Source: Sulfidibacterium sp964598065
GTDB taxonomy: Bacteria; Bacteroidota; Bacteroidia; Bacteroidales; F082
Reading direction: 5' to 3'
DNA: 15,674 nt
Assembly (NCBI GenBank): GCA_964598065.1
Contig: CAZRAW010000050.1
Coordinates: 1 to 15,674 of the forward strand
Both the position numbers and the translations under genes were made by a program. Under the pieces are notes generated by a model that searched no databases, was not told the DNA's origin, and was given only the letters and a program-made list of their open reading frames with translations. Positions 7,467 to 15,397 of this stretch are shown one piece after another. How positions within the stretch are numbered: the first letter of the stretch is position 1; every line of letters starts with the position of its first letter.

Positions 7467-7505
7467 GGTATAGTATTTAAAATGAGTATAAATTAGAATG
7501 AGTGA

Positions 7506-9800
7506 ATGATTGTTGAGGCATATAAAATAGAGATTAAAGGGCTGGTACAGGGGGTGGGCTTTCGCCCTTTTGTTTATAAACTGGCCAAAAGGCACGCTAT
7601 CTGTGGAAATGTGGAGAACAACAATGAGGGTGTTTTGATACAGGCCGAGGGAAACAGAGACCATCTTCAACAATTTATAAAAGCTATGAAAGCCGAGGCT
7701 CCCGTGGCTTCTAAAATTGCCGCAATAAATGTTAAGGTGAAACCAATAGTAGGTTTCGAGAACTTTTCCATTCTCCCAAGTCATTCTTATTCCGATGAAA
7801 TAACAGAGGTGAGCCCTGACATTGCGGTTTGTGATGACTGCCTCGAAGATATGAAAAGCCAGACGCACCGGATTGATTATCCTTTTACAAATTGCACACA
7901 CTGTGGCCCCCGGTTCAGTATAATAAAGGAGTTGCCCTACGACCGGCACAATACTACCATGGCGCCGTTTAAAATGTGCGATACCTGTCATTCGGAATAC
8001 ACCGATGTGTCGGACAGGCGTTTTCATGCCCAACCGGTGGCTTGTAACCATTGCGGCCCGGTATATTCGCTGCATTTATCCAATGGAGAAATCTTTGATG
8101 ATTTTGAAACCATTTTGGAAAAGGTTGTTTGCTTGCTGGATGAGGGAAAAATATTGGCTATGAAAGGGTTGGGCGGCTTTCATTTGAGCTGTGATGCTTT
8201 CAATGAAGATATCATTCGTCTGTTACGTTTGAAGAAAAACAGAGAGGGGAAACCCCTCGCCGTTATGTTTGCAGATGTGGAAACGGTGAAAAATTATTTG
8301 CATGTAAACCAGGAAGAAAAAAAATTGCTGCAAAGCTGGCGCCGTCCCATTGTGCTGTTGCGGGAGAAAAAACCGATGCCTTTCTCCATTAGCAACGGGC
8401 TTAATGCCGTGGGGGCAATGCTCCCTTACATGCCTTTCCATTATCAGCTTTTTGAAAAGTTGCAAACCTCAGCATTGATTATGACAAGCGGAAATTTGTC
8501 GGACGAACCGGTTATTATTGATAATAAAAAGGCATTGGAAGAGTTTGCCGGTATTGCAGATGCCGTCCTGACTTACAACCGCAAAATTCATAACAGAGTG
8601 GACGACTCGGTTTGTATGGTGGTAAACGGAAAGGAGCGGGTTATCAGGCGTTCGCGTGCTTATGTTCCTGCGTCTATAACCCTCAACCATAACACGGAGG
8701 GGATTTTTGCCGCCGGGGCCGAACTGGTGAACTGTTTTGCCATTGGAAAGGGGAATAAAGTTTTGCTGAGTCAGTATATTGGCGATCTGAAAAATCCGGA
8801 AACTCTTGATTTTTATGCCGAATCCTTTCAACGATTCCGGCAGTTGTTTCGCTTTAAGCCCACTCTCGCAGCGGCCGATTTACATCCGGATTATTTTTCT
8901 ACAAAATTCGCTATGGAAACAGAGATACCTGTAGAACTTATTCAGCATCATCATGCGCACATAGCCTCCTGTATGGCAGAACATAACCTTGATGAAAGGG
9001 TAATAGGGGTTAGTTTTGATGGAACCGGACTCGGTACCGATGGGAAAATATGGGGAGGAGAATTTTTAATTTGCGACCTGACAGATTTTGAAAGGCCGTT
9101 TCATTTTGAAAATATTTTACAACCCGGAGGGGATTTGACCATCCGGCAACCCTGGCGAATGGCAGCTTCCTGCCTTTATCATTATTTTGGTGAAGATTTT
9201 TTGCGGAAGATGCACGGTAAACTCTTTCCTTATGTGGAGCAGGAAGCTTTTGATATGGTTTTGGTTATGCTGAAAAACAGGATAAATTGTCCCGAAACCA
9301 GCAGTGCAGGGCGACTTTTCGATGCTGTATCTGCACTTACGGGTGTTTGTACAGAAGCTTCCTATCATGCCGAAGCGCCCATGAGACTCGAATCGGTGGC
9401 TGCTGAAAATGTTCGTGACCGCTATCCGTTTGCCATTCAGGAAGGACAAATCTCTTTTAAACCAATGTTCGCAGGTTTGATAGAAGACCTGGAAAACGGG
9501 AAACCCTTGTCTGTAATTTCTGCAAAGTTCCATAACACGGTTGTGGAGGTTATCGAAAAGGCTGTGGAAAAACTGTCGGCGACAACGGGTTTGAAAAAAG
9601 TAGTACTTTCAGGGGGTAGTTTTCAAAATAAAATCCTGTTAAAAAATACAGAAATTTTGCTGCGCAAAAAGGGCTTTGAAGTTTACAGCCACGAGCAGGT
9701 TCCCTCAAACGATGGTGGTATAGCGTTGGGACAACTTGCTATTGCAGCCCGGAGGCGGGAGACCGGGAAAATAGTAAAAACAAGAAGTAAACAACAGTGA
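7506..9800 (+). CDS. hypF: HypF, carbamoyltransferase for hydrogenase CN ligand synthesis
   Basis: HypF uses carbamoyl phosphate and ATP to carbamoylate the C-terminal Cys of HypE, the first step of making the cyanide ligands. The 764-residue product has the full domain order: an acylphosphatase domain (1-90, with GLVQGVGFRPFVYKLA at 12-27), a double zinc-finger region with four CxxC pairs (109/112, 130/133, 158/161, 180/183), a YrdC-like domain (about 200-385, including MTSGNLSDEP at 326-335), and a Kae1-like domain (about 395-755, with HHHAH at 481-485 and FDGTGLGTD at 504-512). Length is normal (about 750-780). It opens the plus-strand hyp operon, divergent from hoxF across 117 nt that hold the Rex-like boxes. 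Confidence 0.97.
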   Translation: MIVEAYKIEIKGLVQGVGFRPFVYKLAKRHAICGNVENNNEGVLIQAEGNRDHLQQFIKAMKAEAPVASKIAAINVKVKPIVGFENFSILPSHSYSDEITEVSPDIAVCDDCLEDMKSQTHRIDYPFTNCTHCGPRFSIIKELPYDRHNTTMAPFKMCDTCHSEYTDVSDRRFHAQPVACNHCGPVYSLHLSNGEIFDDFETILEKVVCLLDEGKILAMKGLGGFHLSCDAFNEDIIRLLRLKKNREGKPLAVMFADVETVKNYLHVNQEEKKLLQSWRRPIVLLREKKPMPFSISNGLNAVGAMLPYMPFHYQLFEKLQTSALIMTSGNLSDEPVIIDNKKALEEFAGIADAVLTYNRKIHNRVDDSVCMVVNGKERVIRRSRAYVPASITLNHNTEGIFAAGAELVNCFAIGKGNKVLLSQYIGDLKNPETLDFYAESFQRFRQLFRFKPTLAAADLHPDYFSTKFAMETEIPVELIQHHHAHIASCMAEHNLDERVIGVSFDGTGLGTDGKIWGGEFLICDLTDFERPFHFENILQPGGDLTIRQPWRMAASCLYHYFGEDFLRKMHGKLFPYVEQEAFDMVLVMLKNRINCPETSSAGRLFDAVSALTGVCTEASYHAEAPMRLESVAAENVRDRYPFAIQEGQISFKPMFAGLIEDLENGKPLSVISAKFHNTVVEVIEKAVEKLSATTGLKKVVLSGGSFQNKILLKNTEILLRKKGFEVYSHEQVPSNDGGIALGQLAIAARRRETGKIVKTRSKQQ

Positions 9801-9833
9801 TAGTCATATAAATAATCAATAAAACAAAAAAAT

Positions 9834-10103
9834 ATGTGCTTAAGTATTCCGGCAAAAATTGAAAAAATTCATGGAGAGACAGCGGTCTGTTCTGTGGGAG
9901 GTTCAACGTATGAAGCCAATTTAATGATGTTGTCAGTGGAGGAACTGAAACCGGGTGATTATGTGTTGATTCATACCGGCTTTGCTATTCAGAAACTGGA
10001 TGAAGAGGAGGCGGAGGCAAGTTTGGAGACTTTCGCAGATTTTAAAAAGCTCAATGAAGAAATGGACCGTGAAGAAAATGAAAAAAACCAAAGGCTGATA
10101 TGA
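9834..10103 (+). CDS. hypC: HypC, [NiFe]-hydrogenase assembly chaperone
   Basis: HypC binds the Fe(CN)2CO unit together with HypD and hands it to the large-subunit precursor. The 89-residue product starts MCLSIPAKI; Cys2, exposed after Met removal, is the essential iron ligand of this family. GDYVLIHTGFAIQKLDEEEA (about 41-60) is the typical second half of the beta-barrel, followed by an acidic and Lys-rich tail. It starts 33 nt after hypF behind an A-rich leader without a clear Shine-Dalgarno sequence. Its stop overlaps the hypD start by 4 nt (ATGA), suggesting coupled translation. Confidence 0.97.
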   Translation: MCLSIPAKIEKIHGETAVCSVGGSTYEANLMMLSVEELKPGDYVLIHTGFAIQKLDEEEAEASLETFADFKKLNEEMDREENEKNQRLI

Positions 10104-11182
10104 AATATATTGATGAATTCAGAGACAGGAAAGTGGTGCAGGCGCTTGCACGGGAGATTAGGAAAGCTTCCACACAACCGGTTAAACTCATGGAGGTGTG
10201 CGGTGGCCATACCATGTCAATACAAAAATTCGGTATCCCGGCGCTGTTACCCGGCACTGTTGAGCTGATATCGGGTCCGGGATGTCCGGTATGTGTAACA
10301 AGTCGTTCTTATATCGACAAAGCGATAGCATACAGTCAACAAAAGGATGTGATTATTGCTACTTATGGCGACCTGATTCGCGTTCCCGGTTCGGAAAGTT
10401 CCCTGGAAAAAGAGCATGCCGGCGGAGCACAAATCCGGGTGGTTTATTCTGTTATGGACGCATTGCAGATAGCCCGTGAGCATCCGCAGAAAAAAATAGT
10501 CTTTCTTGGTATAGGTTTTGAAACCACAGCGCCCGGATCAGCAGTAGCGGTCTTGCAGGCATACAGAGAAAAGCTAACTAACTTCTTTATGTTCAGCGCT
10601 CACAAAGTTATGCCACCTGCCATGTCTGCACTGATTGACGAAGGCGTTAAGATTAACGGTTACATCGGTCCCGGCCATGTGAGTACCATAACCGGAATGA
10701 AAATCTATGAAGAAATTCCTGCCAGATACGGGCTTGGCGTAGTTATCAGTGGGTTTGAACCGGTAGATCTTATGCAGTCGATTTTGATGTTGATAAAACA
10801 AATTGAAACCGGAAATGCCCGTGTGGAAATTCAGTATAAACGAGTAGTAAAACCGGAGGGAAATATAAAAGCACAGCAGATGATGAATGAAGTTTTCGAA
10901 CCTGCCGATGACTGGTGGCGTGGTTTGGGAATCCTAAAAGAGAGCGGTTTGAAATTAAGGCCCAAATATTCTGCCTACGATGCGGAAGTAAACATCAGCG
11001 CCGACGGGATGGTGCCTTTGCGCGAGCCAAAAGGATGTATTTGCGGAGAGGTGCTGAAAGGATTAAAAAAACCGAAAGACTGCCGCCTGTTTGGCAAAGT
11101 CTGTACGCCTCGCGACCCGGTGGGAAGCTGCATGGTGTCCAGCGAAGGAGCCTGCCAGGCATATTATTTATACAATCGTTAA
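10100..11182 (+). CDS. hypD: HypD, Fe-S scaffold for Fe(CN)2CO assembly
   Basis: HypD, with HypC, holds the iron while cyanide and CO ligands are added. In 360 residues the invariant motifs are all present: CGGHTM (Cys34), GPGCPVC (Cys62, Cys65), GFETTAP (139-145), GPGHVS (190-195), and a C-terminal cysteine set including Cys328, Cys335, Cys344 and Cys352 in the region that binds a [4Fe-4S] cluster in this family. Length is normal (about 360-380). The start codon overlaps the hypC stop, and hypE follows 18 nt later. Confidence 0.97.
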   Translation: MKYIDEFRDRKVVQALAREIRKASTQPVKLMEVCGGHTMSIQKFGIPALLPGTVELISGPGCPVCVTSRSYIDKAIAYSQQKDVIIATYGDLIRVPGSESSLEKEHAGGAQIRVVYSVMDALQIAREHPQKKIVFLGIGFETTAPGSAVAVLQAYREKLTNFFMFSAHKVMPPAMSALIDEGVKINGYIGPGHVSTITGMKIYEEIPARYGLGVVISGFEPVDLMQSILMLIKQIETGNARVEIQYKRVVKPEGNIKAQQMMNEVFEPADDWWRGLGILKESGLKLRPKYSAYDAEVNISADGMVPLREPKGCICGEVLKGLKKPKDCRLFGKVCTPRDPVGSCMVSSEGACQAYYLYNR

Positions 11183-11200
11183 GGTAAAAAAATAAAAATC

Positions 11201-12217
11201 ATGAAAGACGATAAAATATTAATGGGACACGGAAGCGGCGGCAGCATGACCCACGAATTAATTGAAAGTTTGTTTGTTCGCTATTTCGACAATCCCATCC
11301 TGCACGAGCAGGGCGATTCGGCGCTTCTGAAGTTACATGGGCAAAATCTGGCATTTACTACCGATTCGTTTGTGGTGGATCCCGTTTTTTTCCCCGGTGG
11401 AAATATTGGTAAACTTGCTATTGCCGGCACAGTGAATGATTTGGCCGTTTCCGGAGCCGTTCCCAAATACCTGAGCGTGGGATTTGTTCTTGAAGAAGGA
11501 TTTCCGCTTAATGAACTGGAAAAGATTGTGAGAAGCATGTCGGAAGAAGCCGAAAAGGCCGGTGTTCTCATCGCTACCGGCGATACGAAAGTAGTGGAGA
11601 AAGGGAAGTGCGACAAAATTTTCATCAATACCAGCGGAGTGGGGGAGATAGACGATAATTTGTTGGATATCAGTTCCGGAAAGAACATTAAAGCAGGCGA
11701 TAAAATCATTATCAACGGCGGAATTGCCGAGCACGGCATGGCCATCATGGCGGCACGAAATGATCTGAATATCTCAACGTCTGTTTTGTCGGATTGTGCC
11801 TGTTTGAACGGACTTATAGCAGAAGCTTTGGAAGTTTCGGAAAATATTCGCTTTATGCGCGATGCTACCCGCGGAGGACTCGGAACGGTGTTGTCCGAGC
11901 TGGTGCGGAAAAAGGATTTTGGCATTCAGATAAATGAGGATAAACTTGTGCCGAAAGATGCTGTGAGGGGAATGTGTGAATTGCTGGGTTTCGACCCGCT
12001 TTATGTAGCCAATGAAGGAAAGGTAATTATGGTGGTCCCGGTAGAAGATGCAGACCGGATCGTCGAAACCATGCACGCTAACCCACTGGGTAAACAAGCT
12101 GCCGTTATTGGCGAGATAACCGGTGAGCATCCCGGAAAAGCCTGGCTCAACACATCGGTTGGCGGCAAAAGGATGATTGAAATGCTTTCGGGGCAGCAAT
12201 TACCCCGAATTTGCTAA
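11201..12217 (+). CDS. hypE: HypE, carbamoyl dehydratase for hydrogenase CN ligand synthesis
   Basis: HypE dehydrates the carbamoyl group placed on its C-terminal Cys by HypF, giving the thiocyanate that donates cyanide to iron. The 338-residue product has the PurM-like fold signatures MGHGSGGSM (8-16), TTDSFVVDPVFFPGGNIG (53-70), and RDATRGGLGT near residue 220. It ends in PRIC, so the acceptor Cys338 is the last residue as required. It is the last gene of hypFCDE. Its stop overlaps by 4 nt the stop of the opposite-strand cysteine-rich gene, and no hairpin terminator is visible between them. Confidence 0.97.
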   Translation: MKDDKILMGHGSGGSMTHELIESLFVRYFDNPILHEQGDSALLKLHGQNLAFTTDSFVVDPVFFPGGNIGKLAIAGTVNDLAVSGAVPKYLSVGFVLEEGFPLNELEKIVRSMSEEAEKAGVLIATGDTKVVEKGKCDKIFINTSGVGEIDDNLLDISSGKNIKAGDKIIINGGIAEHGMAIMAARNDLNISTSVLSDCACLNGLIAEALEVSENIRFMRDATRGGLGTVLSELVRKKDFGIQINEDKLVPKDAVRGMCELLGFDPLYVANEGKVIMVVPVEDADRIVETMHANPLGKQAAVIGEITGEHPGKAWLNTSVGGKRMIEMLSGQQLPRIC

Positions 12218-12615
12218 ATCTCATACTTTTCATAAAATTTTTGCAGCTCTGTGGATAAATCCTCAAAAGCTACATAGTGATTGGCACATCCTGTTCGCGA
12301 GCAGAGACTTACTCTTCCGCCTGTTTTAAGAAGCAATGAAACCATAGGCGCATGGCAAAGGCGACACGTCTCTTTAGTATTCAATTCCTTATTGCAATGC
12401 GGACAGGTAAATTCCACAACCTCCTTTTCGGTAAGAGTCACCTCTGTTTTATAATCAAAACATTCGTAAATGGAACACAGATGAATAATTCCTCTGTTTT
12501 CCCGTGTTTGAATATTCAGCTTGATGGAAGGTTCCTCGTTAATGAGTTCTTCACTATCCATGAGCGATTTTCCGCAAAAGGGGCATTTTACAGATAACGA
12601 GATGTATTTTTTCAT
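12214..12615 (-). CDS. Small cysteine-rich, probable zinc-ribbon protein of unknown function
   Basis: I do not recognise a named family. The 133-residue product has ten cysteines in five pairs: CxxC at 11/14, 71/74 and 84/87, and CxxxxC at 47/52 and 105/110. It reads as two similar modules, each a CxxC followed by a CxxxxC (11/14 with 47/52; 84/87 with 105/110), with a further CPHC pair between them. This suggests duplicated zinc ribbons or, less likely, Fe-S sites. There is no signal peptide or membrane segment, so it should be cytoplasmic. The ATG at 12615 gives MKKYISLSVKC. It converges on hypE with a 4-nt overlap and is upstream of, and divergent from, rex. A link to hydrogenase assembly is possible only by position. 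Confidence 0.85.
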   Translation of the reverse strand: MKKYISLSVKCPFCGKSLMDSEELINEEPSIKLNIQTRENRGIIHLCSIYECFDYKTEVTLTEKEVVEFTCPHCNKELNTKETCRLCHAPMVSLLLKTGGRVSLCSRTGCANHYVAFEDLSTELQKFYEKYEI

Positions 12616-12992
12616 GATTTGTTTTATATTGATTTACGGTGCAATATACGAAAATTTATTGATAGAAAGATGCTTACATCCCGGATTTTTTTGTTGACTG
12701 AAGCTGCTTAAAACAGCCTCACTGAAAACCGTTGCTTACCGGATAAATGCTACCTTGTTTGACAAATGTGTTAACCGGAAAATGCACTTCGGTCTCAGAA
12801 CATTTTCATCATGGTTTATCAGTTTATGGAAATACGAACTCTTATTTTTAAGCCTGGATTTTATCTTGGCCCGGCTCCGTATTTTTCCAATCCTCAAATC
12901 AATATAAAGTAAGACAAAATTCTTAAGCTTAATACAGGAATTATTTATAAATTGCATCCCTGAATTAAACCGAAAAACGAATACATACTCCA
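12616..12992. other. Divergent intergenic region between the cysteine-rich gene and rex
   Basis: No gene is supported in this 377-nt AT-rich stretch. An 85-codon open frame on the minus strand here has no recognisable motif. The only regulatory pattern I see is the inverted repeat at 12759-12774. I find no clean TTTG/TAnnTTTG promoter for rex; partial matches such as TATCTTGG exist but lack a -33 partner. Confidence 0.6.
12759..12774. promoter_or_regulatory. Inverted repeat upstream of rex, possible Crp/Fnr-type operator
   Basis: TTGACA-AATG-TGTTAA is an imperfect palindrome; the second half-site read in reverse is TTAACA, five of six positions matching the first. Half-sites of the TTGAC type at this spacing are typical of Crp/Fnr-family sites. 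The half-sites point the opposite way from a Rex box, so it is not counted as one. It is about 220 nt upstream of the rex start, which weakens the link. Confidence 0.35.
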
Positions 12993-13628
12993 ATGATAAA
13001 AAATTTACCTGGCAACACGGTAGAACGGTTGAGTAATTACCGACGAACGCTTCTTAATTTAAAGACGGAAGAAAAAATATATATCCATTCGCACCAGCTG
13101 GCTTATTTGCTGAAAATTAATCCGGCTCATGTGCGGCGCGATCTTATGCTCATCGGCTTTTCCGGCGATATTCACAAAGGCTACGATATTTCGAAACTTA
13201 TCAAAAGTATCGGACATGCCATCGACTGTGTTTATGTACAGAAAGTTGCTTTTGTGGGTGTTGGAGATTTGGGCCGGGCTGTAGCCGACTATTTTAATCA
13301 TCAGGATACCATGCTACAGGTGGCTGCAACTTTCCGCATAGGTAAGGCACCGGGTATGCAGTTTCCTGATGTGAAATGCTATAATATTTCACGAATGAAG
13401 GAAATTATGCGAAGGGAAAATATTGAGCTGTCTGTTTTGGCAGTGCCTTCCTCTTTTGCCGGTGATATTTCAAAAATCATTATTGACTCGGGAGTAAAAG
13501 GGATATTGAATTTCACTTCTGTGCAACTTAAAATGCCAAAAGAAATTCATGTGGAAAATTATGATATGATTAGCAAGCTGGAGAAACTGGCTTATTTTAC
13601 CAACAAGGATTCCTGTCCGGAAGAGTAA
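12993..13628 (+). CDS. rex: Rex-family redox-sensing transcriptional repressor
   Basis: Rex represses fermentation and hydrogen genes when NAD+ is high and leaves DNA when NADH rises. The 211-residue product has an N-terminal winged-helix domain (about 1-80, recognition part NPAHVRRDLMLIG at 43-55, wing ending in KGYDISKLI at 62-70) and a Rossmann domain with GVGDLGRA (89-96). One key residue is odd. The second strand ends AATFRIG (111-117), where usual Rex proteins have A-F-D with Asp holding the NAD ribose; here Arg115 takes that place. The C-terminal part (GILNFTSVQLKMP, 170-182) is typical. It stands alone, and the best targets in the window are the boxes at 7416-7433 and 7451-7466. Confidence 0.9.
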   Translation: MIKNLPGNTVERLSNYRRTLLNLKTEEKIYIHSHQLAYLLKINPAHVRRDLMLIGFSGDIHKGYDISKLIKSIGHAIDCVYVQKVAFVGVGDLGRAVADYFNHQDTMLQVAATFRIGKAPGMQFPDVKCYNISRMKEIMRRENIELSVLAVPSSFAGDISKIIIDSGVKGILNFTSVQLKMPKEIHVENYDMISKLEKLAYFTNKDSCPEE

Positions 13629-13724
13629 TTTTTTGTGTCGAATTACGTGGGCAAGACACTTCACAGACGTGTACTTGTAATGCGTACCTCAATTTTCTTC
13701 AATTTTTTTAGTTCATTATAAAGC

Positions 13725-13954
13725 TTATTCTTTTCTGACGTTGACCATAGGCAAAAATATTATCATGCCTTTAATATCGGCGAGGCACGCGAAATATTTG
13801 TGCGCCAGTTGGAATAGCTTTACTTTACTTTACTTTACTTATCCTTGCAGTTTTTCCGTACAACAGTACCAGTTGATGTTCCGACAATTTCACCGGTACT
13901 GAAACCTGACTTTTAAGCAGTTCTCTCCATATCATGAATATTTAAATTAGACAT
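13725..13954 (-). pseudogene. Possible decayed gene fragments, helix-turn-helix-like
   Basis: On the minus strand, a frame from an ATG at 13954 reads 13 codons, hits TAA (13913-13915), then continues for 25 more codons to 13835. The second piece, KSGFSTGEIVGTSTGTVVRK, resembles the helix-turn-helix found in recombinases and transposases (S-x-x-E-I ... T-V-x-R). After the CTTTA repeat another frame stays open from 13817 to 13725. A plus-strand frame over 13722-13817 is equally open. The pieces are too short to name, and chance open frames are a real alternative. Confidence 0.25.
13818..13841. repeat. Pentanucleotide tandem repeat (CTTTA)4 plus CTTA
   Basis: Four perfect copies of CTTTA occupy 13818-13837, followed by a partial copy. 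The tract is in non-coding DNA about 200 nt upstream of the MFS start and about 190 nt after rex. Short unit length and perfect copies make slipped-strand length changes possible, but it lies far from the proposed MFS promoter. Confidence 0.85.
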
Positions 13955-13967
13955 TGAAATAATTTCT

Positions 13968-13999
13968 TTTGCAGATATAGACTTTTTAATTTACCTGTG
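13968..13999 (+). promoter_or_regulatory. Candidate promoter for the MFS transporter gene
   Basis: TTTG at 13968-13971 is followed 20 nt later by TACCTGTG at 13992-13999, one mismatch from the Bacteroidota -7 element TAnnTTTG. Spacing and position (about 40 nt before the start codon) fit a housekeeping-sigma promoter in this phylum. Confidence 0.45.
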
Positions 14000-14039
14000 T
14001 TGGCAAAAAAAACTTCACCTTTGAAAAAAATTAAGTGGT

Positions 14040-15251
14040 TTGTTTAAAAAAAGAACCTTTTTTGTTTTATCGTTAGCAGCATTTGGCGTAATGCTGGGAA
14101 TGGGAATTATTGCTCCGCTCATGCCGCTTTATGCAAAAAACATGGGCGCTTCGGGCATTTGGCTCGGGATCATTTTCGGCTCATATTCCCTTTCGCGATT
14201 GTTATTGGTTCCCTTAATCGGTAAAATTTCAGACAAAAAAGGAAGGAAAAAAATTATTGCCCTGGGGTTGCTTCTTTACAGCATTTTCTCACTCGGTTAC
14301 GTTTTTGCCACTAACGAATTTTTACTTTCCCTTGTCCGCTTTTTTCAGGGCTTTGCTTCTGCCATGACACTTCCCATTATTATGGCTTTTATCGGAGATA
14401 TTTCTCCCAGGGGAGAAGAGGGAAAATACATGGGAAATTTTAATGTATCCCGTTTTTTGGGATTGGGTATGGGGCCATTGTTGGGGGGTGTGCTGAATGA
14501 TGCCTACGGAATTGATTCAGCCTTTTATGCCCTCTCCGGAATTACGGGTCTGGTATTCCTTCTGGCTTTGTTTTTTCTTCCCGAAGGAGATTCCTTTACC
14601 GGTAAACAAAAGCAAATAAAACAATCTTCCTTTAAGACTATTCTGAAGTTAAAAGTTATGAGAGGCCTGCTGACTTTTCGCTTTGTTTCCGCTTTGGGAC
14701 GGGGTTCTCTCCTGTCTTTTTTATCCATTTATGCTTTTTCTTTTGGGATAAAACCTACTCAGGTAGGAATAATGCTTACGGTAAACATCCTGTTTTTATC
14801 TTTTCTTCAAATTCCTTTCGGAAAAATGGCAGACAAAATCTCCAAAAGTAAGCTCATTCTCATTGGTGGATCGTTGAGCATTATAAGCTTGATGCTCATT
14901 CCGCAAACAGGCAACTTTTTCCTGCTTTTGTTGCTGAACATTTTGTGGGGAATCGGAAGAGCAATGGGCATACCGGCAACGTCTGCCATTAACACTATGG
15001 TGGGGAGAAAATACGGAATGGGGGCTTCGACAGGTTTGTTCATGACACCTCTTTATGCCGGCATGGTTGTTTCTCCTTTAATATCCGGGTTGCTTATGCA
15101 AACCATTGGAATTGTTTATATTTTTTATTTTGCGGGATTGGCCACTGCTGCCGGACTGCTCATTTTCTTTCTCCAGGTAAAAGGAACAAACCTGAACGAC
15201 CCAACCCAAAATTTATCCACCAAAATGTTGCCGCCACGGGTACAGGAGTAA
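14040..15251 (+). CDS. Major facilitator superfamily transporter, DHA1 (drug:H+ antiporter)-like
   Basis: The 403-residue product is a hydrophobic membrane protein with about 12 predicted transmembrane helices. MFS motif A is present between helices 2 and 3 (GKISDKKGRKK, about 61-71), and a weaker copy lies in the second half (PFGKMADKISKSK, about 259-271). Helix 1 includes IIAPLMPLYAKNMG, as in DHA1-type multidrug or sugar efflux carriers. The start is a TTG at 14040. No in-frame ATG precedes it after the TGA at 14022-14024, and the next ATG would remove most of helix 1. Substrate cannot be told. It looks unrelated to the hydrogenase genes. Confidence 0.88.
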   Translation: MFKKRTFFVLSLAAFGVMLGMGIIAPLMPLYAKNMGASGIWLGIIFGSYSLSRLLLVPLIGKISDKKGRKKIIALGLLLYSIFSLGYVFATNEFLLSLVRFFQGFASAMTLPIIMAFIGDISPRGEEGKYMGNFNVSRFLGLGMGPLLGGVLNDAYGIDSAFYALSGITGLVFLLALFFLPEGDSFTGKQKQIKQSSFKTILKLKVMRGLLTFRFVSALGRGSLLSFLSIYAFSFGIKPTQVGIMLTVNILFLSFLQIPFGKMADKISKSKLILIGGSLSIISLMLIPQTGNFFLLLLLNILWGIGRAMGIPATSAINTMVGRKYGMGASTGLFMTPLYAGMVVSPLISGLLMQTIGIVYIFYFAGLATAAGLLIFFLQVKGTNLNDPTQNLSTKMLPPRVQE

Positions 15252-15338
15252 ACCGATTGAACACCTGCCTTGTTTACAATACGACCCCTCAATAACTTTC
15301 CGGACAGTTTTAGCTTTTATCCAACGCAGCGATTGTTC

Positions 15339-15362
15339 CGGGTTTCGCCCGTATTTTTTATT
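15339..15362 (+). terminator. Weak candidate terminator after the MFS gene
   Basis: CGGG (15339-15342) and CCCG (15348-15351) form a 4-bp G+C stem with a TTTCG loop, followed by a T-rich run. The stem is short, so termination strength is uncertain. Confidence 0.35.
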
Positions 15363-15397
15363 TCTCCTTTGGACATTTCAGCAGGCAGACTTATTAT

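Noticed and set aside
7446..8075. A 209-codon open frame on the minus strand
   Set aside because: It is antisense to the clear HypF N-terminus and zinc fingers and has no recognisable motif.
12759..12774. Rex autoregulatory box upstream of rex
   Set aside because: The half-sites TTGACA and TGTTAA are in the order opposite to a Rex operator (TGTTAA then TTAACA), so it is listed only as a possible Crp/Fnr-type site.
12736..12993. An 85-codon minus-strand frame upstream of rex
   Set aside because: The composition looks random, there is no motif, and it fills the rex upstream region; treated as non-coding.
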